A stretch of DNA of 64,000 nucleotides. Source: Panorpa germanica. Taxonomy: Eukaryota > Arthropoda > Insecta > Mecoptera > Panorpidae. The translations under genes and the position numbers were made by a program. The DNA lies in NCBI GenBank assembly GCA_963678705.1, contig OY783218.1, positions 4,536,152 through 4,600,151 of the forward strand, given 5' to 3'. Of this stretch, positions 1-12,533 are shown piece after piece. Below the pieces are notes generated by a model. The model made no database searches. It had not been told where the DNA came from and saw only the letters and a program-made list of their open reading frames with translations. Positions within the stretch are counted from its first letter, which is position 1, and the number at the start of each line of letters is the position of its first letter.

Positions 1-1993
1 TCTTATTTGAAATGAAATATGTATGTACCACCGCAGAGTTATGGCTAAAGAATTTATATAATTTGTAAAGACTTTAAAAAAGGTTTACAGAAATTTTGTA
101 CAGGCAACAGTCACATCTCTTATAGTGCGCATACACTTTAGCTAACGATTTAACTGACAGGCCCACCTGAGGAGATCTGTACAGACAATCCGGGGAGTGT
201 ATCTGATATAACTGTGCAGTTCACGATGCAGTATATATGTACAGGTAATCCGCAAAGGTAGATCTCTCAGGTAAACCGGCGAGTGTATTTCAGGCTAAAA
301 GAACTAACTTTTTCTTGTTTAAGAAGAAGAGACAAAAAGCAATAATTTTAAGACTAGTGCCACATTTCTCCACATAAAAATTAAATGTATACATGTTAAT
401 AAAATGATTCGTGTTTTTGCAGTAAGCCGCGTCTTCACTGAAGAAATTATTTGATGTAATAATATGCATCTATAATTTTCTGTGACTTCGTAGATTTGCG
501 ATGAACAGTAGTTTTGTTGATGTTAATATGCCGGGCGTTGAATCCTAGTACAAAATGCACTGATTCTAAGTTTGCCATTGAAGGAGCAATTTAATATCTT
601 TGTCAAATATGCTGCAGTAAAATGTAGGGCAGATTTCCAACAATTTTTTTTCATTTTACAACTTATGAGTATGTATCACAGTCGCAATATGAACCAGTTT
701 TTTTTTTTTTTTTTGTATAATTCAAAATAAAATAATAAATATTTATTTAACTGAGGAACTAACTTTGTATAACTACCATTGCTATTGTTATTGTTATTAT
801 TAAAAGATATAAATAAACCAAAAAATTAGGGTCAGAAAAATATTTGTACGGATGCCGGTCATAAAAATCCTTACAAGGTGAAGGCGCAGCAGAGTGTAGT
901 GTGTAGGGTGCAACGTATAGCCCTTATACACCCGTACGTTATTATAAGGCCCTTCATAATATTTTATTGTTATAAAAAATAAATATTTTTACGTAAACTA
1001 TCATAAAATATACAATGCCAGCTTTTAGAAGCGCACCAGTTTACATTCAGAGCAAATTTATTAAAAAACAAAAAGTACGATGATAACGCTCATACTCGCT
1101 TTGAGGAGTAGCTTTTACAATAGAGGATTTTATCAGAACTGCATGATCTAATTACCCATTTGATAATGGCATAACATCTTATATTTAAAATAAAGCAAAA
1201 CGTAATAGCAACGCTTTGTTTTTATCTTACAATGATTTCAAACTGGCGTTGCTTGTAATCACACTCAGCTAAATCTCTATACATAGTATCTGTAGAACAA
1301 ACAAATATATTCAATAGCATTTTATCTTTTATCAGAATTAGAGGAAAACTGACGTATATCACTAAAAAGTTATTATTGAATTTTTTTAAAGAAACTAAAT
1401 TGAGAAAGACAGCGACAAAGGAAAATTCAAGTTGATTTTGGCTGCCCTATATAATCTGCGGTATGCCATTTACGATAGTTTGTCTTTCAGCTATTTTTTT
1501 AATGTGTAAAATAATATGGACATTTACAAATAACATTAACAAAAAATTCATTATAGTGATAATAAATTGTGCATCGAAATTTTTGTTACTTAACAATTTC
1601 TTCGAATGCTTCAGTGAATTATAATTATGCTAAGTTGCATGTAACTTCTCTCGGTTCACACACTATCATTAGTTTCAGATTGCCACTAAATTATCTAAAG
1701 CGGAAAACATCTTGTAGTTTCTAAAAATTGTACAAATGTTTAAAATTTATTTAATTTATGATAAAACATTTAGAACGCACCTTGCGTTTGAATTATAAAA
1801 CCATTCATTATAAGAAATAAAATAAAATATGCTGTAGTTGTTTAAGAACTGGGTATCATTTTAAAAGTAATTAAGAAATACTAAATAATTTTGTTTTGTT
1901 ATATCTAGAGGGCAATAACTATCATCTTTATGAGGTTCAATCAAGTGACAGATTGTCGTTTTAGACTAAATAGAGAACAATTAAATTAATAAA
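1..1993. other. AT-rich noncoding stretch, left edge
   Basis: I see no gene here. The stretch is AT-rich with many stops in all frames. It contains a T-run of 17 at 698-714. Around 169-292 there is a weak imperfect duplication: a unit ending in GGGGAGTGTATCTGA is echoed as GGCGAGTGTATTTCA. Near 845-980 a slightly GC-richer patch is open in one plus frame but has no start codon, splice context or recognisable motif. By position this is probably deep inside the first dac intron (inference). Confidence 0.5.
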
Positions 1994-2456
1994 GCCTCAT
2001 TTCCACTCACTGTTTTGATATTTAATTTACGTTTTATTTAATATTTTAATCTAGATTTTAGAATAAGCATTCTTTGTCACATTCGTGTTTTAATTTGAGG
2101 TTAGTTAATTTAATTGGTGCGCATGCGCCATTAGTAATATAAATTTTGACAGTTCAACAGTTAGACAAAATTGAATGTAGAATAATTAAAATTGTTGTGT
2201 TTAGTAACAATTAGTAATAGAAATTGTTTTTACTTTTGACAAACTGGCATTGAACTTCTCTTAAAAATTAATTCTACTGCATTTTGACAGATAGTTTTGA
2301 CAAACACATTTTGGAGGTTATAATAACACATATTTTATTTTTATTTAGTATTTTAAATTCAGAAACGTTTGATCTTGTAAAAAAGAAAACATAAATTAAA
2401 AATGGTATAGTGAATTTAAAATAAATACAAAATTAAAACAGTGAGTGGAAATGATA
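1994..2456. mobile_element. MITE, family F6 (CATTTCCACTCACTG ends)
   Basis: The two ends carry inverted copies of TCATTTCCACTCACTGTTTT (left about 1997-2016, right about 2433-2453). The interior is AT-rich and has no open frame of note. A further F6-like end lies at about 23235-23265, where the flank reads CTTAAGCCCCATT in inverted sense. Together with TTAA beside the right end here, this hints at a TTAA-targeting element, but the target duplication is not clean. The outer boundary is uncertain by a few bases. Confidence 0.6.
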
Positions 2457-3385
2457 CTTAACCGTTTTCATTATTATTATTTCATGCATTATTTACGCCA
2501 AACAACGCCATATTCTCTGGGTTTTGTTGTTGTCAATTAATACAAATGATAGCAAACGATGAGGTATCAAAAAACGTTTTTGGAAATATAGATTTTGAAA
2601 TATGTATGTACATTTATTCTATACCTAGATATTTACTGAATCTCCAATTACAGAGATATCAAAACAGCAACAAGAGAAATACTAGTAGGTGCAGAGAGTG
2701 AAGAATCCTATTTTATTAAAACAAAACATTTCTTGTTACAGCGCAGCGGAGTTATATTTCTTTGCTTGTTAATTATCTCATCGTAGTCAATTATTTCGTT
2801 CGCCATTTTGAAACTGGGGATATTTAGTTACAAATTATCTGTATGAAAATTAATATTAATGCCAATCACATAAAATTATATATGTATAGAAATATAACTC
2901 TATATATGTGTGTGTGTGAGTGAGAGGAATTTCTATAAAAGGAAATCATCTTCCCTTCAAAACCACCCTTCTACATAAACATTTTTTTATTATAGATTAC
3001 TATTTTAATAAATGTTTGACTTTTCGCTTTATGCATTGGTACCCCTGCTCGTTGTAAATATGATTCCTCAGTTCACTTCAGGCAATATGAAGCATTCAAC
3101 TTTAATAGTCTGTATAGTCGTAGTGATCTCAATATAGCGTACGTTGTTATTCCTTTCAAGTATTTTTTCTATATTGTTTCAAAAATAGTTTTATGATATA
3201 TTGTACCAATATAAATATTTTTGAAAATGGAATTCAATTTATTAAATATGTATATTTCTCATATTTTAAATGAGGCCTTTTTTGGATGCGTCATACTTAC
3301 TATATACAACTGTAAAAGATCCTTACAATTTCTTACTGTGTTTTAGAAAAATTAATGATAATAATTGCAAAATGTAAAAACATAT
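2457..3385. other. AT-rich noncoding stretch
   Basis: No gene seen. There is a short TG/AG microsatellite around 2907-2926 and otherwise only AT-rich sequence. Confidence 0.5.
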
Positions 3386-3774
3386 GGGCCATCAGCTGGT
3401 TTCTTTTTGACTTTGCTGTTAAAACTGCACCGTTGAATATTTTAAAATAATTGCTGCTTCATTTGAAAGAGTACATCTTCCAATTATTTATGGAAAACAA
3501 TCAGATAAATAGCTAATGCATCTGGATTGGACCGAACGTAGTCCACCATTTAAATCCAATCTTTAGGTACATTGACGATAGCTTGTAAGATAAAAACGAA
3601 AATAAATTAACGTCTTTCTAAGGGCTGACAACACGGTTGCCGAACTAAGTGCTCAAATCAATAACACTATCAACTTTTTACAATATAGGGTTGGCGTCTG
3701 TCAATATGTCAAGCGCGCCACTGTTGCCAATGTCGAAATAACACTCACTTTAAAAAGAAACCCCCAGATGGCCC
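3386..3774. mobile_element. MITE, family F11 (GGGCCATC ends)
   Basis: The left end begins GGGCCATCAGCTGGTTTCTT and the inverted right end begins GGGCCATCTGGGGGTTTCTT. The first 23 bases match at about 20 positions. The element is 389 bp with no coding capacity. The GGGCC start resembles PIF/Harbinger termini, but I could not see a matching 3-bp target duplication, so the superfamily is left open. It is the only copy noticed in this window. Confidence 0.55.
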
Positions 3775-3827
3775 TCTCTCGGAAACTGTTTCTACAAAAC
3801 AGATAACTTTCTTCATGTTAGATATAC

Positions 3828-3831
<4 letters not shown>

Positions 3832-3860
<29 letters not shown>
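3832..3860. repeat. (TA)n microsatellite
   Basis: Uninterrupted alternating A and T for about 29 bases. Likely length-polymorphic. Confidence 0.9.
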
Positions 3861-3861
<1 letters not shown>

Positions 3862-4574
3862 CAAATTAATGAAAAGATATGTTGTATAAGCATTAAGGTA
3901 GCTACAAATAAACATTATAAAACATAACTCTTAAAATAAAATTAAATTCAAAGCACACGAGAAATCATCATTAAATGGAATAGGATTCAAAAAAAAAAAT
4001 GTTAAAATGTTTAAAATGATATTAATCCCATTTTGAAAGGAATTATTCACCCTAACAAGAAAACAAATTAGAACTCGAAGAAGTCAAGTACTTATAACAA
4101 CGACACAGTTAAAAAAATAACAGAACTCTGTTACAGATACAGCCCAGTTCACCCCCACCACTGGAAATTAGCATAATACACCCATAATAGTATCTTTAAT
4201 GTAGAGCTATTATAAAAATACAATGGCTACACAAATGCGATGACAATCTAGGGAAAAAGCCCATTTCAAAGTATTATTTTGCCTAATTTTATTTTTTTAA
4301 AACAAAAACTTATTTAAATCGAAATGAATATAAAAAATAATAGTACCATTTATTTTAAAATATACGTGTAAAAGGTAATTTATAATTTATATAATCATAA
4401 ATACGATTTTGTGTTAAGATTGGGATTAAACTGTTTATAAAATATAGAAAAAGAAGAAGGTACTCGTATTAAAGATTAATCTTATTTAGAAAAAATGTGG
4501 ATGATAATATGGACAACAAGGTATATCTAAATCGAATGACAAGCGTGAGTTGGTGCTAGCTAGCTAAGAGTTAA
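3861..4574. other. AT-rich noncoding stretch
   Basis: No gene and no convincing repeat seen. Confidence 0.5.
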
Positions 4575-4685
4575 GCCGACAAAAACGAAAACAAAAAACT
4601 AAAAGGCACTGCCACCATTAATTCATCATCTGCAGCTACAGATGCACAACAAACGGTAAAGGATGGCAACGGCAGAACGGCACAG
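4575..4685 (+). other. Weak coding-like segment with donor-like end
   Basis: A 37-codon open segment follows a TAA at 4572-4574. It is clearly GC-richer than its surroundings and encodes a low-complexity Ser/Ala/Thr/Lys/Asn-rich peptide. It ends at CAG|GTACTT (intron would start at 4686), a fair donor. If unspliced, the frame stops at 4701. The upstream acceptor is poor, with no pyrimidine tract. No family is recognised. It could be an exon of a plus-strand gene, a decayed mobile-element exon or chance; I lean towards chance or relic. Confidence 0.15.
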
Positions 4686-6519
4686 GTACTTAAAGTGACC
4701 TGACACACTGATTCACGCTGATCAGTGCAGTAGTACTTTTACAGATCATGTATTGTTCTCAGATTGATGATTATACTTAATTAGGTAATTGATATTAACG
4801 CCTGTAGTTGCGGTGAAGCAAACTAGAATATATAGAATTTTTATATCTATTAAAAACAGATGTACTTTTTTTAAATTTATTTTATACTGCGCTAGTTTTC
4901 CATAGGTTTTTCATGCTGACCGTAAAACCGAAAATAATTAATAATTAATATATTTTTATAAAAAGTTTCCGGGACAATTTTAATATGGGACGTAGAATTC
5001 GGGACATGTGATTAATTTAGCATACAAATAGCTTAATATCGAAATAAAATTATATTCAAAAGTCAACGAAATAATTTTATCGTGTTTTACATGTCCCCCC
5101 CTTCTCTACCCTACTCGCGTAGGAATTTTATGGCCTCCATGGAACATTTGATTACTTATGTTCACTCAAAGTCAGAGTTGATTGCACTTATAGATATTGA
5201 CTTAAATGTTTTGTATTATTTTGAAGCCCTTAAGGTATCGTTTTGGGGTAATAAAGGGATATCTTTGCGTTTCTGGACATTAATGTTTCTACTTACTTTT
5301 TTCTTTTTATTAAATTCAACCTGCGTGATTTCGAGTTGCCCCGTCCCGTCTCACCCCGCTCGTCCCATAATGCTGTGCGTGTTTTGTTTTCTGTTTTAAC
5401 ACGGGTTTTATGTAATTTACATTTATTGTTATGTGTTTTGTAACTGGATTAAATAAAATACTCGTAATAAAGAATTGAAAATCAATCAACATTAATATAT
5501 TTACAATATCGTAAAAGTTTATAAATTCATGCAATTTCAATCTATCATAAACCAAATCGTTTTTTTATTTACGGGGTTCATTAATTATGTAAATGCGGCT
5601 TTATTGTTTATGTAATTACCATCATTTGTTAATTATTATTATTTTTTTTAAATTTATTTATTTACCGTCAGTTTTTTACCTATATCTATATCTTTATAAT
5701 TGCATTCCCGCTAAACACAACTATTTGAGCTTTTTAATATTTATTTAATATTATACTCGCACAAAAAAAATTAAAATTTTGATGTAGTAGAGAAAAATTC
5801 ACCATTAAACCTGGTATTTCGAGCAGGAAGCAATTTTTCTATTTCATAACGTAAAAGAGTCAAATTTTAACTTTGAATTTAAAACTTGAAGTTTGAAAGT
5901 TGTAATCAGATTATTTTTGTGTATCTTGAAAACTAGAAATTCTACAAAAATTTTGTAGAGAGCTTTTTTGTAGATAATAATATTATCCACAACTTTTGTT
6001 AATACCTTTTTGTTATAGCTTTTATAATAAAAAAGTTATAAGCAAAAATAAATCTAGATGATCTAAATAAATCTCGCATATGAATAGCCGTATTATTATT
6101 GAAGATATAAGCAATTAAATTAATAGTTTAATTAGATAAATAAAGGCATAAAGCTATACAAGATATTAAAGAAACATACAATATCATGTTCGTCTTTACA
6201 CTATTATTTTATTGTTTATTATTATTTTATTTAAATATTTTAGTTAGTTAACTTGATAGAAATTTAATTTCTCCACTGTACAGAATTCAAGCCTGGTAAA
6301 GATATCGACAGTATCTATATGCATAAAGTAATCAGCGCAAAATCTTTCGTATGCTCTGTCCTGAGATCACATCCCAAATATTAGGTAACCCTCATTAAAT
6401 TAACAAAAAAAAAAAAAAAATCAGAAAAATATTATAATTTTATATTTATCTAATACCTGTTATAAAAATCATTCATATTTCAATCTGCAGGCATAATATT
6501 AAATTTAAAATGTCATTAA
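4686..6519. other. AT-rich noncoding stretch with a solo F2 end
   Basis: No gene supported. A 105-codon open frame at 5082-5399 has no recognisable domain and reads like hydrophobic AT-rich noise. The string CGCTAAACACAACT at 5709-5722 matches the terminus of repeat family F2, but I could not find the other end. An A-run of about 18 is at 6403-6420. Confidence 0.45.
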
Positions 6520-6535
6520 TTTACTTGTTTATTAG

Positions 6536-6750
6536 CAGCAGTCAAAGCAACGCTAAGACAAGCTGTAAAGCTACGTACAGACCAGCGAACAAGACCAGTT
6601 TGGGCAGTACCATATGAACGTGTTTGCGATATTGTCGTACGCCACAATATTAACGACTATACAAAGCTTAAGGTATATGAAGAAGCAATAGACGCACAAG
6701 GAGAGTTTATATCTTTCACAGTTTCTCAAATATTAATTAAATTATATTAA
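6536..6750 (+). other. Unidentified coding-like segment, possible terminal exon
   Basis: The frame is open from 6520 with no ATG and runs from GCA at 6538 for 70 codons to TAA at 6748-6750. The composition is far less AT-rich than the flanks and uses many non-AT codons. The peptide has an ordinary globular mix of charged, aromatic and aliphatic residues, with a Trp-Ala-Val-Pro-Tyr-Glu stretch about 22 residues in and Ile-Asn-Asp-Tyr-Thr-Lys about 20 further on. A plausible acceptor precedes it (pyrimidine-rich run ending TTATTAG at 6535), and an ATTAAA polyadenylation-like signal lies at 6751-6756. An internal AAG|GTATAT at 6670-6678 could be a donor instead. I do not recognise the family. 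It could be the last exon of a gene nested in the dac intron in the opposite direction, or a fragment of a decayed mobile or retroposed gene. Confidence 0.4.
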
Positions 6751-9347
6751 ATTAAATATGTATTCAATTTAAACATATATCTAAGTACAATCAACATCAG
6801 AGACGTCTGCAAAGTTGGTATTCTATCTAATAATATTAGGGAGTCACCTATATTTTACATTAACCTAATTACTGTTTATAATCTAATAGCAACAAATTTT
6901 CAGAAACACTTTTGCATCATTTCTGTGTAAATACCTGTAGGTGAGAAATTTGGATGAAATACATCCATCATTGTCTTTAGTGAGAAAAAAACAAAAACAA
7001 TTAAAATAATTATGAAAGGTATTATAATACTCTAACTCTAACAGTAAGCGCCAAAAGTAATCGGCCTAAACACATAGCAAGTAGTTTGAAAATCAGCCGG
7101 AAACTTTTGGGTTCTGTATATACAAAGATATAATGTGATCATTAAATTAGTGCCTGTTAATTACCATCTCTATACGTTAATTATAGTTTAATAACATTAT
7201 TTTAGCAACATTCATTCGTCAAATTTCCATTTAATAATTATTACTACTATACCCTGGGTTACGTAGAGTGCACAGCTCAATTATATTTGCTTAATTGAAG
7301 TAATCTCGAAAAATAATTTGTTTTTTATTTAACAACTTTATTAATGTATAACTCGCAAGCAACGGGTTGAATGGAGAACATATTTCAGAAGTTCCATTTT
7401 GTCAAAATTGTAATATTTAATAACAAACTGATGTAAGACTGTCTTTACCAATTACAACAGCTAAGTTATTGTTTGTTTAAAAAATGTAAAATTCAATATA
7501 TGTAATTTTCAATAAAATTTCAAAATATCGTAACATATTGTGAGTGCGTTCAGTAAGTTTGCATAGACAATTAATGGTGCATGAGTTTCGTTGTATGCAA
7601 CTTGTAGCAGACGTCCTCGTATGCATAATAGTGCAGTAGTATGCACTCAAACATAACTGGCGATGAATGCTATTCCATTACGAGTGAGTTCGCGTGATTC
7701 CAATAACAGAACAGCCTTTACTTTACAACATAAAAAATAATCAACTCAATGTTATGAATGTTTGTGAGTCTCACAATCAGTCATTTCACTGCTACCTATG
7801 CGTTTTTACCATTTCATTTACAGTACTAGGACAACGTAACAACACTTCACGTTACGTCTTGCCAATGCAGAGAAAATTAGATCTCTAAACGCCTCATACA
7901 TATGTAATATTTTAAAAATTATTTGTGAAAACAATTATTCTGTTTTGGTTATATTCTTTATCAAAAATACATTTTACAATATCTTTTCATTATTGTCATG
8001 GCTGCAGCTTTGGTCTCTTTTAAAACTTTTCTATATTTCTTCCTCTTTCCTTTTATGCTGTTCTATTTTGATCCATTATTTCTATATTCCTCATTATTTG
8101 AGCCTTTACTTTTAATTTTTGTCATGTTATCGATTTCTTGATGTCTGACTTATGTTTCCGTATTTGTCCCATTATAAATTTCTTATATTATCTTAATTAG
8201 AACTCAATTGAAAAGCTAATTTTTCATATACATTACTTACTGACTTTAAAGAAAAGTTTTTCATCTAACATTTGCACTAATCTTCAATAAAAATTAATCT
8301 GATTTAGTTATTAATTATCTTCCACTACAATCGTCATACAGTTTGTCACCTCAACATCAATTTTAGACCAGAACTGGCCTTGTTACACTACTTTGGTATT
8401 CTTGAATTACAATAATATAAACTTTAGCTTGATTAATAGGATTTTTCTTTCACATAGACATAACCAGCGATTAGCAAAAGAAACAGCTCATAAAATAAGA
8501 AAATTGTAAAGTATTGTTACAATATTTATACAGCATACCACTTGTTATCGCTTGGCTCACACTAAATATTCAATTTTATTTATATTTGCAAACATGAACA
8601 CTTACAGTAAAGTTTATTCTTACTTAAAATAATGCATGTATGAGTTTAGAGAGAGAGAAGGGAAGTGTAATTACAAAATTTCCCTGTTTTCTTTGTTTTT
8701 AATATGTCAATCAAATAGAATCTGATTGTTTGAATTGTTTATAAACATAAAACAGTATTGCCACACTACAATAAAATATAATATACATGTATTTCAAGTA
8801 GATATGTGTATGTGTACTTTAAATGTGAAGTGAGCAATATATGAGCAAAATGATTTTAAGTTTTATTTGAGTGGTATTGCGTGTCAAGTGCCCCTATTTA
8901 ATGTACTAACTTCAACACAGAAGAAACGAGCATTTAGTGAAATAAATCATCTTGTAATTATACTTACAATTACTTTAACTCAATTCAAATTATATTGATA
9001 CAGACGAGTGAGTGTTAATTAGAAAATTTAATTGTCTTATTTGAAATAATTTAACTTTAAACAATTTTTTTATGAATTACAGTTTTACACAAAAAACTTG
9101 CTTATTTGTCAGACTTCTGTAGAATTGTCGTAGTAAAAAGTAAGAAGGACAGTATCTAGATGTAAAAAATTAATGTGTAATATTTTGAACGAAAGCATAA
9201 GTACTTATCTCAGACTAGACATATACTTGCCCGATGTAGGGTGCCCTAATGAAATGGGTCTCTTCAATGATAGAATAACTAACAAAAAAAGAATAGAATT
9301 CAGGACGTGAAAAAACGTCTAAACTCTAGAAAAATGTCAAATAAATG
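6751..9347. other. AT-rich noncoding stretch
   Basis: No gene seen. Short open frames such as the one at 7694-7888 carry no motif. No microsatellite or clear inverted-repeat pair was noticed. Confidence 0.5.
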
Positions 9348-9923
9348 AATGGGCTTGTGTCCTATGTTTTAATTTCTATAAAAGTGTACTATATATTGAT
9401 AAAGTGGGTTACTAGTACCTCAAATGTTCAATTATTTTTCAATAACTCCTTATATGTTACAAGATATTAACAATTAAAAAAGTCATTTTGTTTCTTTAAT
9501 TATTAAAGGGATTCAACGTTGTACAACATTACAAATGCATGTGACATCACAAACGCTAGTTGCTATCTGTTTTATACAACAATAAAATTTCAATATTATG
9601 TCTGCCGTAACAGGGTTAAATAAAATAAAAACTTATTATTCTTTGACTTGACTTGATTATTTCGACTAGCAGCAGCTACAAAACATTACCACAGCACTGA
9701 CCTACTCAACAAATCCCTGACGTATAAATGCATTTCACGTCATACAAATGGATGGCTACAACCATCTCACAGCGCTAAAACTATAATTCAAATTTTTAAT
9801 TGCTATATCTCCGTCAACATTTAGATATTTAATCAAATAGACACGCCAATACACATTTATTAACATCAATTTCAATCAACAATTGAAAAATTGACCACTA
9901 AAAAATGAGAACAGAAGCCCATT
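9348..9923. mobile_element. MITE, family F1, copy 1
   Basis: The left end is AATGGGCTTGTGTCCT and the inverted right end is AATGGGCTTCTGTTCTCATT, so the terminal inverted repeats are clear. The next tens of bases on each side are also shared with three other copies (48961-49599, 56721-57135, 63294-63882). This copy is 576 bp. It keeps the internal block with GATTCAACGTTGTACAAC and TGACATCAC but lacks a block seen in copies 2 and 4. No coding capacity. No clean target duplication is visible, so the superfamily is undetermined. Confidence 0.8.
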
Positions 9924-10832
9924 ACCACCATACGTAAAATTAATTTTATATCATTTAAGATTTTTAGATTCACTTAGAAGAAATTTAGTATACACTGGAA
10001 GGTTTTGTAATGTCTATAATTTTATAGCTAAGTTTATTTCTTTCTAATCTATAATGTAAGCATTCAAATATGTTATGGTCCTTCGTTCTAGGACTACCAT
10101 GTTCACAACTCCGTTTAAAAGTAGAGTAAAGATGAAGTAGAGTTTTGCAAGGAGTTTTTTCAACTCTAGTTATATTTGTAATAATTTTGGGGGCTCTACC
10201 TTTGAACTATTTTTCTTTCGTATATTTTTAAACCAAGTACGCTACTGTTTCCGTTATGCAGTCTTAAATAGCATTACCGCTTCCATTACACCGGATGTAA
10301 CTTCTCCATTAGACTATCTATGTGCAACGTAATTCATCATCAATCTGAAAATATGATTCTCTTATAATATTTTCCATGTTTTTACCATATATTTAAAACC
10401 TCATTATCCAACTACGAACATGCATTCATCCACTCGATTTCATCGTACTTGCTCGAATAAATGAACGTTTTTGGTGAAGATGAAATACCCACTTGTTCGC
10501 TAATGCAAATATTACTGTCAACAGAGTGAAGACAAGTTATATGGCAGATGGAGACATAGGTTATATCCACAGTTGTATAAAACAACTTGTTACGTTGTAG
10601 CTGCTCTTAGAACGTATTTACTTAGCTCATTTACTGATAACTACTATTTACTTAACTATATTAAAATATTTTATAATCATTGAGTACAATAATAGCTTTG
10701 TTTTACTTCTACATTTATTATAAATTATGAGATAACAATTTAATTGTTAATCATATATTTTGTTGAATAATATTCACCGAGAACATTTTAAACTTAGTAG
10801 AGAAAATATTCCTAAAACACGTTTGTGAATAC
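9924..10832. other. AT-rich noncoding stretch
   Basis: No gene or repeat recognised. Confidence 0.5.
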
Positions 10833-11270
10833 AACGTCGGTGAAGTACGCAGTCGATTCGGACAAGTGATGTCAATCAAAATTAATTCGGTGTTAAATCG
10901 AACTTTAAATTACATGGCTAATCGGAACATTTAAGCCAATATTTAAGTGATAATAGACTGTAGAAGTATTAGGTAACTTAAATATTATTATATAATATAT
11001 AAATTCACCAATTAGTGTCTTATATTGCTGTTTTAATATAGGAAAATAAAACGCGAACGAACATCTAAAACCTCAATATTTAATCAAATTATTTTTTTAT
11101 AAATAGGTTAACTAATATGTCTCTTAGGTAACTACAAAATTTCAGCCGTAACTAATTTTTATTTACTTCAAAAATTACAATTTAGTGAAACCATGTACAA
11201 TGACAGCTTTGTTGCATATGTGTCGACTGAATCGACTGCTATCGAATCGGCTGCGTACTTCACCGACGTT
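10833..11270. mobile_element. MITE, family F9 (AACGTCGGTGAAGTACGCAG ends)
   Basis: The first 28 bases (10833-10860) and the inverted last 28 bases (11243-11270) match with one mismatch, beginning AACGTCGGTGAAGTACGCAG and continuing through CGATTCG. The 438-bp element has an AT-rich noncoding interior. Single copy in this window. Target duplication and superfamily are not resolved. The long, nearly perfect ends suggest a fairly young insertion. Confidence 0.75.
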
Positions 11271-11787
11271 TAATACACGTAATCTTTAGAAAATATCACA
11301 AAAGTGTTAGGTTCAAGATACCTGTATTTTTATTTCCCATCATGAATGTTTCACTTACAATCTGCTATTGCTTTACTTAGTGGAACTATTAATGTCAGAT
11401 AGTAATTAACATAATAAACAACTAATTAAAACCTTAACACATATAAACAATATGAATCTAAAAATAACCTTGAATTAATTCCATTAATGTCAGATAAAAT
11501 GTACGCGTCAACAATGGTACATAGAAAAATATTTTGATTCGCAAATAAATAAGATGGTTGACAAGCAAATAATACAGAATAGTAATTCAAATGGCTGGTA
11601 AACATTTAATGGGCTTGTGAACCATGCGTGAACAATTTTTTTATTAATCGGAATATTAATAATAGAGATACTAATAATTAAGATATTCAATTTGTATTTC
11701 AAAGCGCCCCGTCAACTTTTGGATATTTATAAAAAATAAAGCCAATAAATAATCTTAGTAAATCTTTAGTGAAAATTTCTACTATAC
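11271..11787. other. AT-rich noncoding stretch
   Basis: No gene. Short open frames on the minus strand are AT-rich and carry no motif. Confidence 0.5.
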
Positions 11788-12020
11788 CCGCTAAACACCA
11801 AAACATTCATGTTAACTTACAATAAATCCTAAAGGGTTATATTTTTGTGTTTCATAGCTATTTTAAAAGTTTTTAATCCATAAAAGGGTTAATGTGTAAA
11901 GAAGTTAATGTGTAGAAAGATGGATTTGAAATCACAAAACTTTGAATAACAGGTACGTAACATTGTTTACGTAATTGTTATGTTAGATAAACGTTTAATA
12001 CATATAACTGTGCTTTGTGG
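11788..12020. mobile_element. Family F2 repeat, short diverged copy
   Basis: The left edge CCGCTAAACACC matches the F2 terminus (CGCTAAACACAGTTACGT). The right edge, TAACTGTGCTTTGTGG, is a diverged inverted version. The interior motif TTTTTAATCCATAAAAGG is echoed at about 33600 (TTTAATCCTTAAAAAG), and other interior blocks at about 35590. An internally deleted, old copy. Confidence 0.5.
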
Positions 12021-12449
12021 ATAATAATTTTGTATGTATGTTTGCTTTTTGTGTGAGTTCTCTTCAATATGGTTTATTATTTTGCATTTTTATAATTTCT
12101 TTCAATTTGATGTGGAAGCTCTTGCAGTTTCTATGTCCAATGCATCATATAGAAGGAATAGCCCCTCAATTAAATATCTGAATTACATATACACCATAAA
12201 TGAATGTTATTAAATGATTTAGTACCACCACTGTTCACTTAAATGAGTATGTACTTGTATGAGTACACATCCAGTAGTATTGCTGAAGTACCAAGGCAGG
12301 TACTAGGCGAAATAGGCACGCAATACATTATTGGTAATTAAACAGAACACGAAATGAAAATGACTCTTCGATGAAATACAAACAAACCTCCGCAATATTC
12401 GATTTAAGTGTTTTAAACCAGTAAAAAGGATTGTGACGTACTTAACAAC
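12021..12449. other. AT-rich noncoding stretch
   Basis: No gene or repeat recognised. Confidence 0.5.
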
Positions 12450-12533
12450 AATGCAAATTGTCTTGCAGTGTAATGTTCACACTTGCTAACTTCTTGCAAG
12501 CTAATTCCAAGGTTCAGTTTCTACCTGGGTAAG
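12450..12533 (+). repeat. Family F10 repeat, copy 1
   Basis: A block of about 84 bp that includes TTGCAGTGTAATGTTCACA, then CTAATTCCAAGGTTCAG and TTTCTACCTGGG. It recurs diverged at 19232-19313 in the same direction and inverted at 32555-32650. It may be one end of a larger decayed element. Confidence 0.6.

Noticed and set aside
5082-5399. 105-codon plus-strand frame
   Set aside because: Hydrophobic, no motif, no coding bias or splice context.
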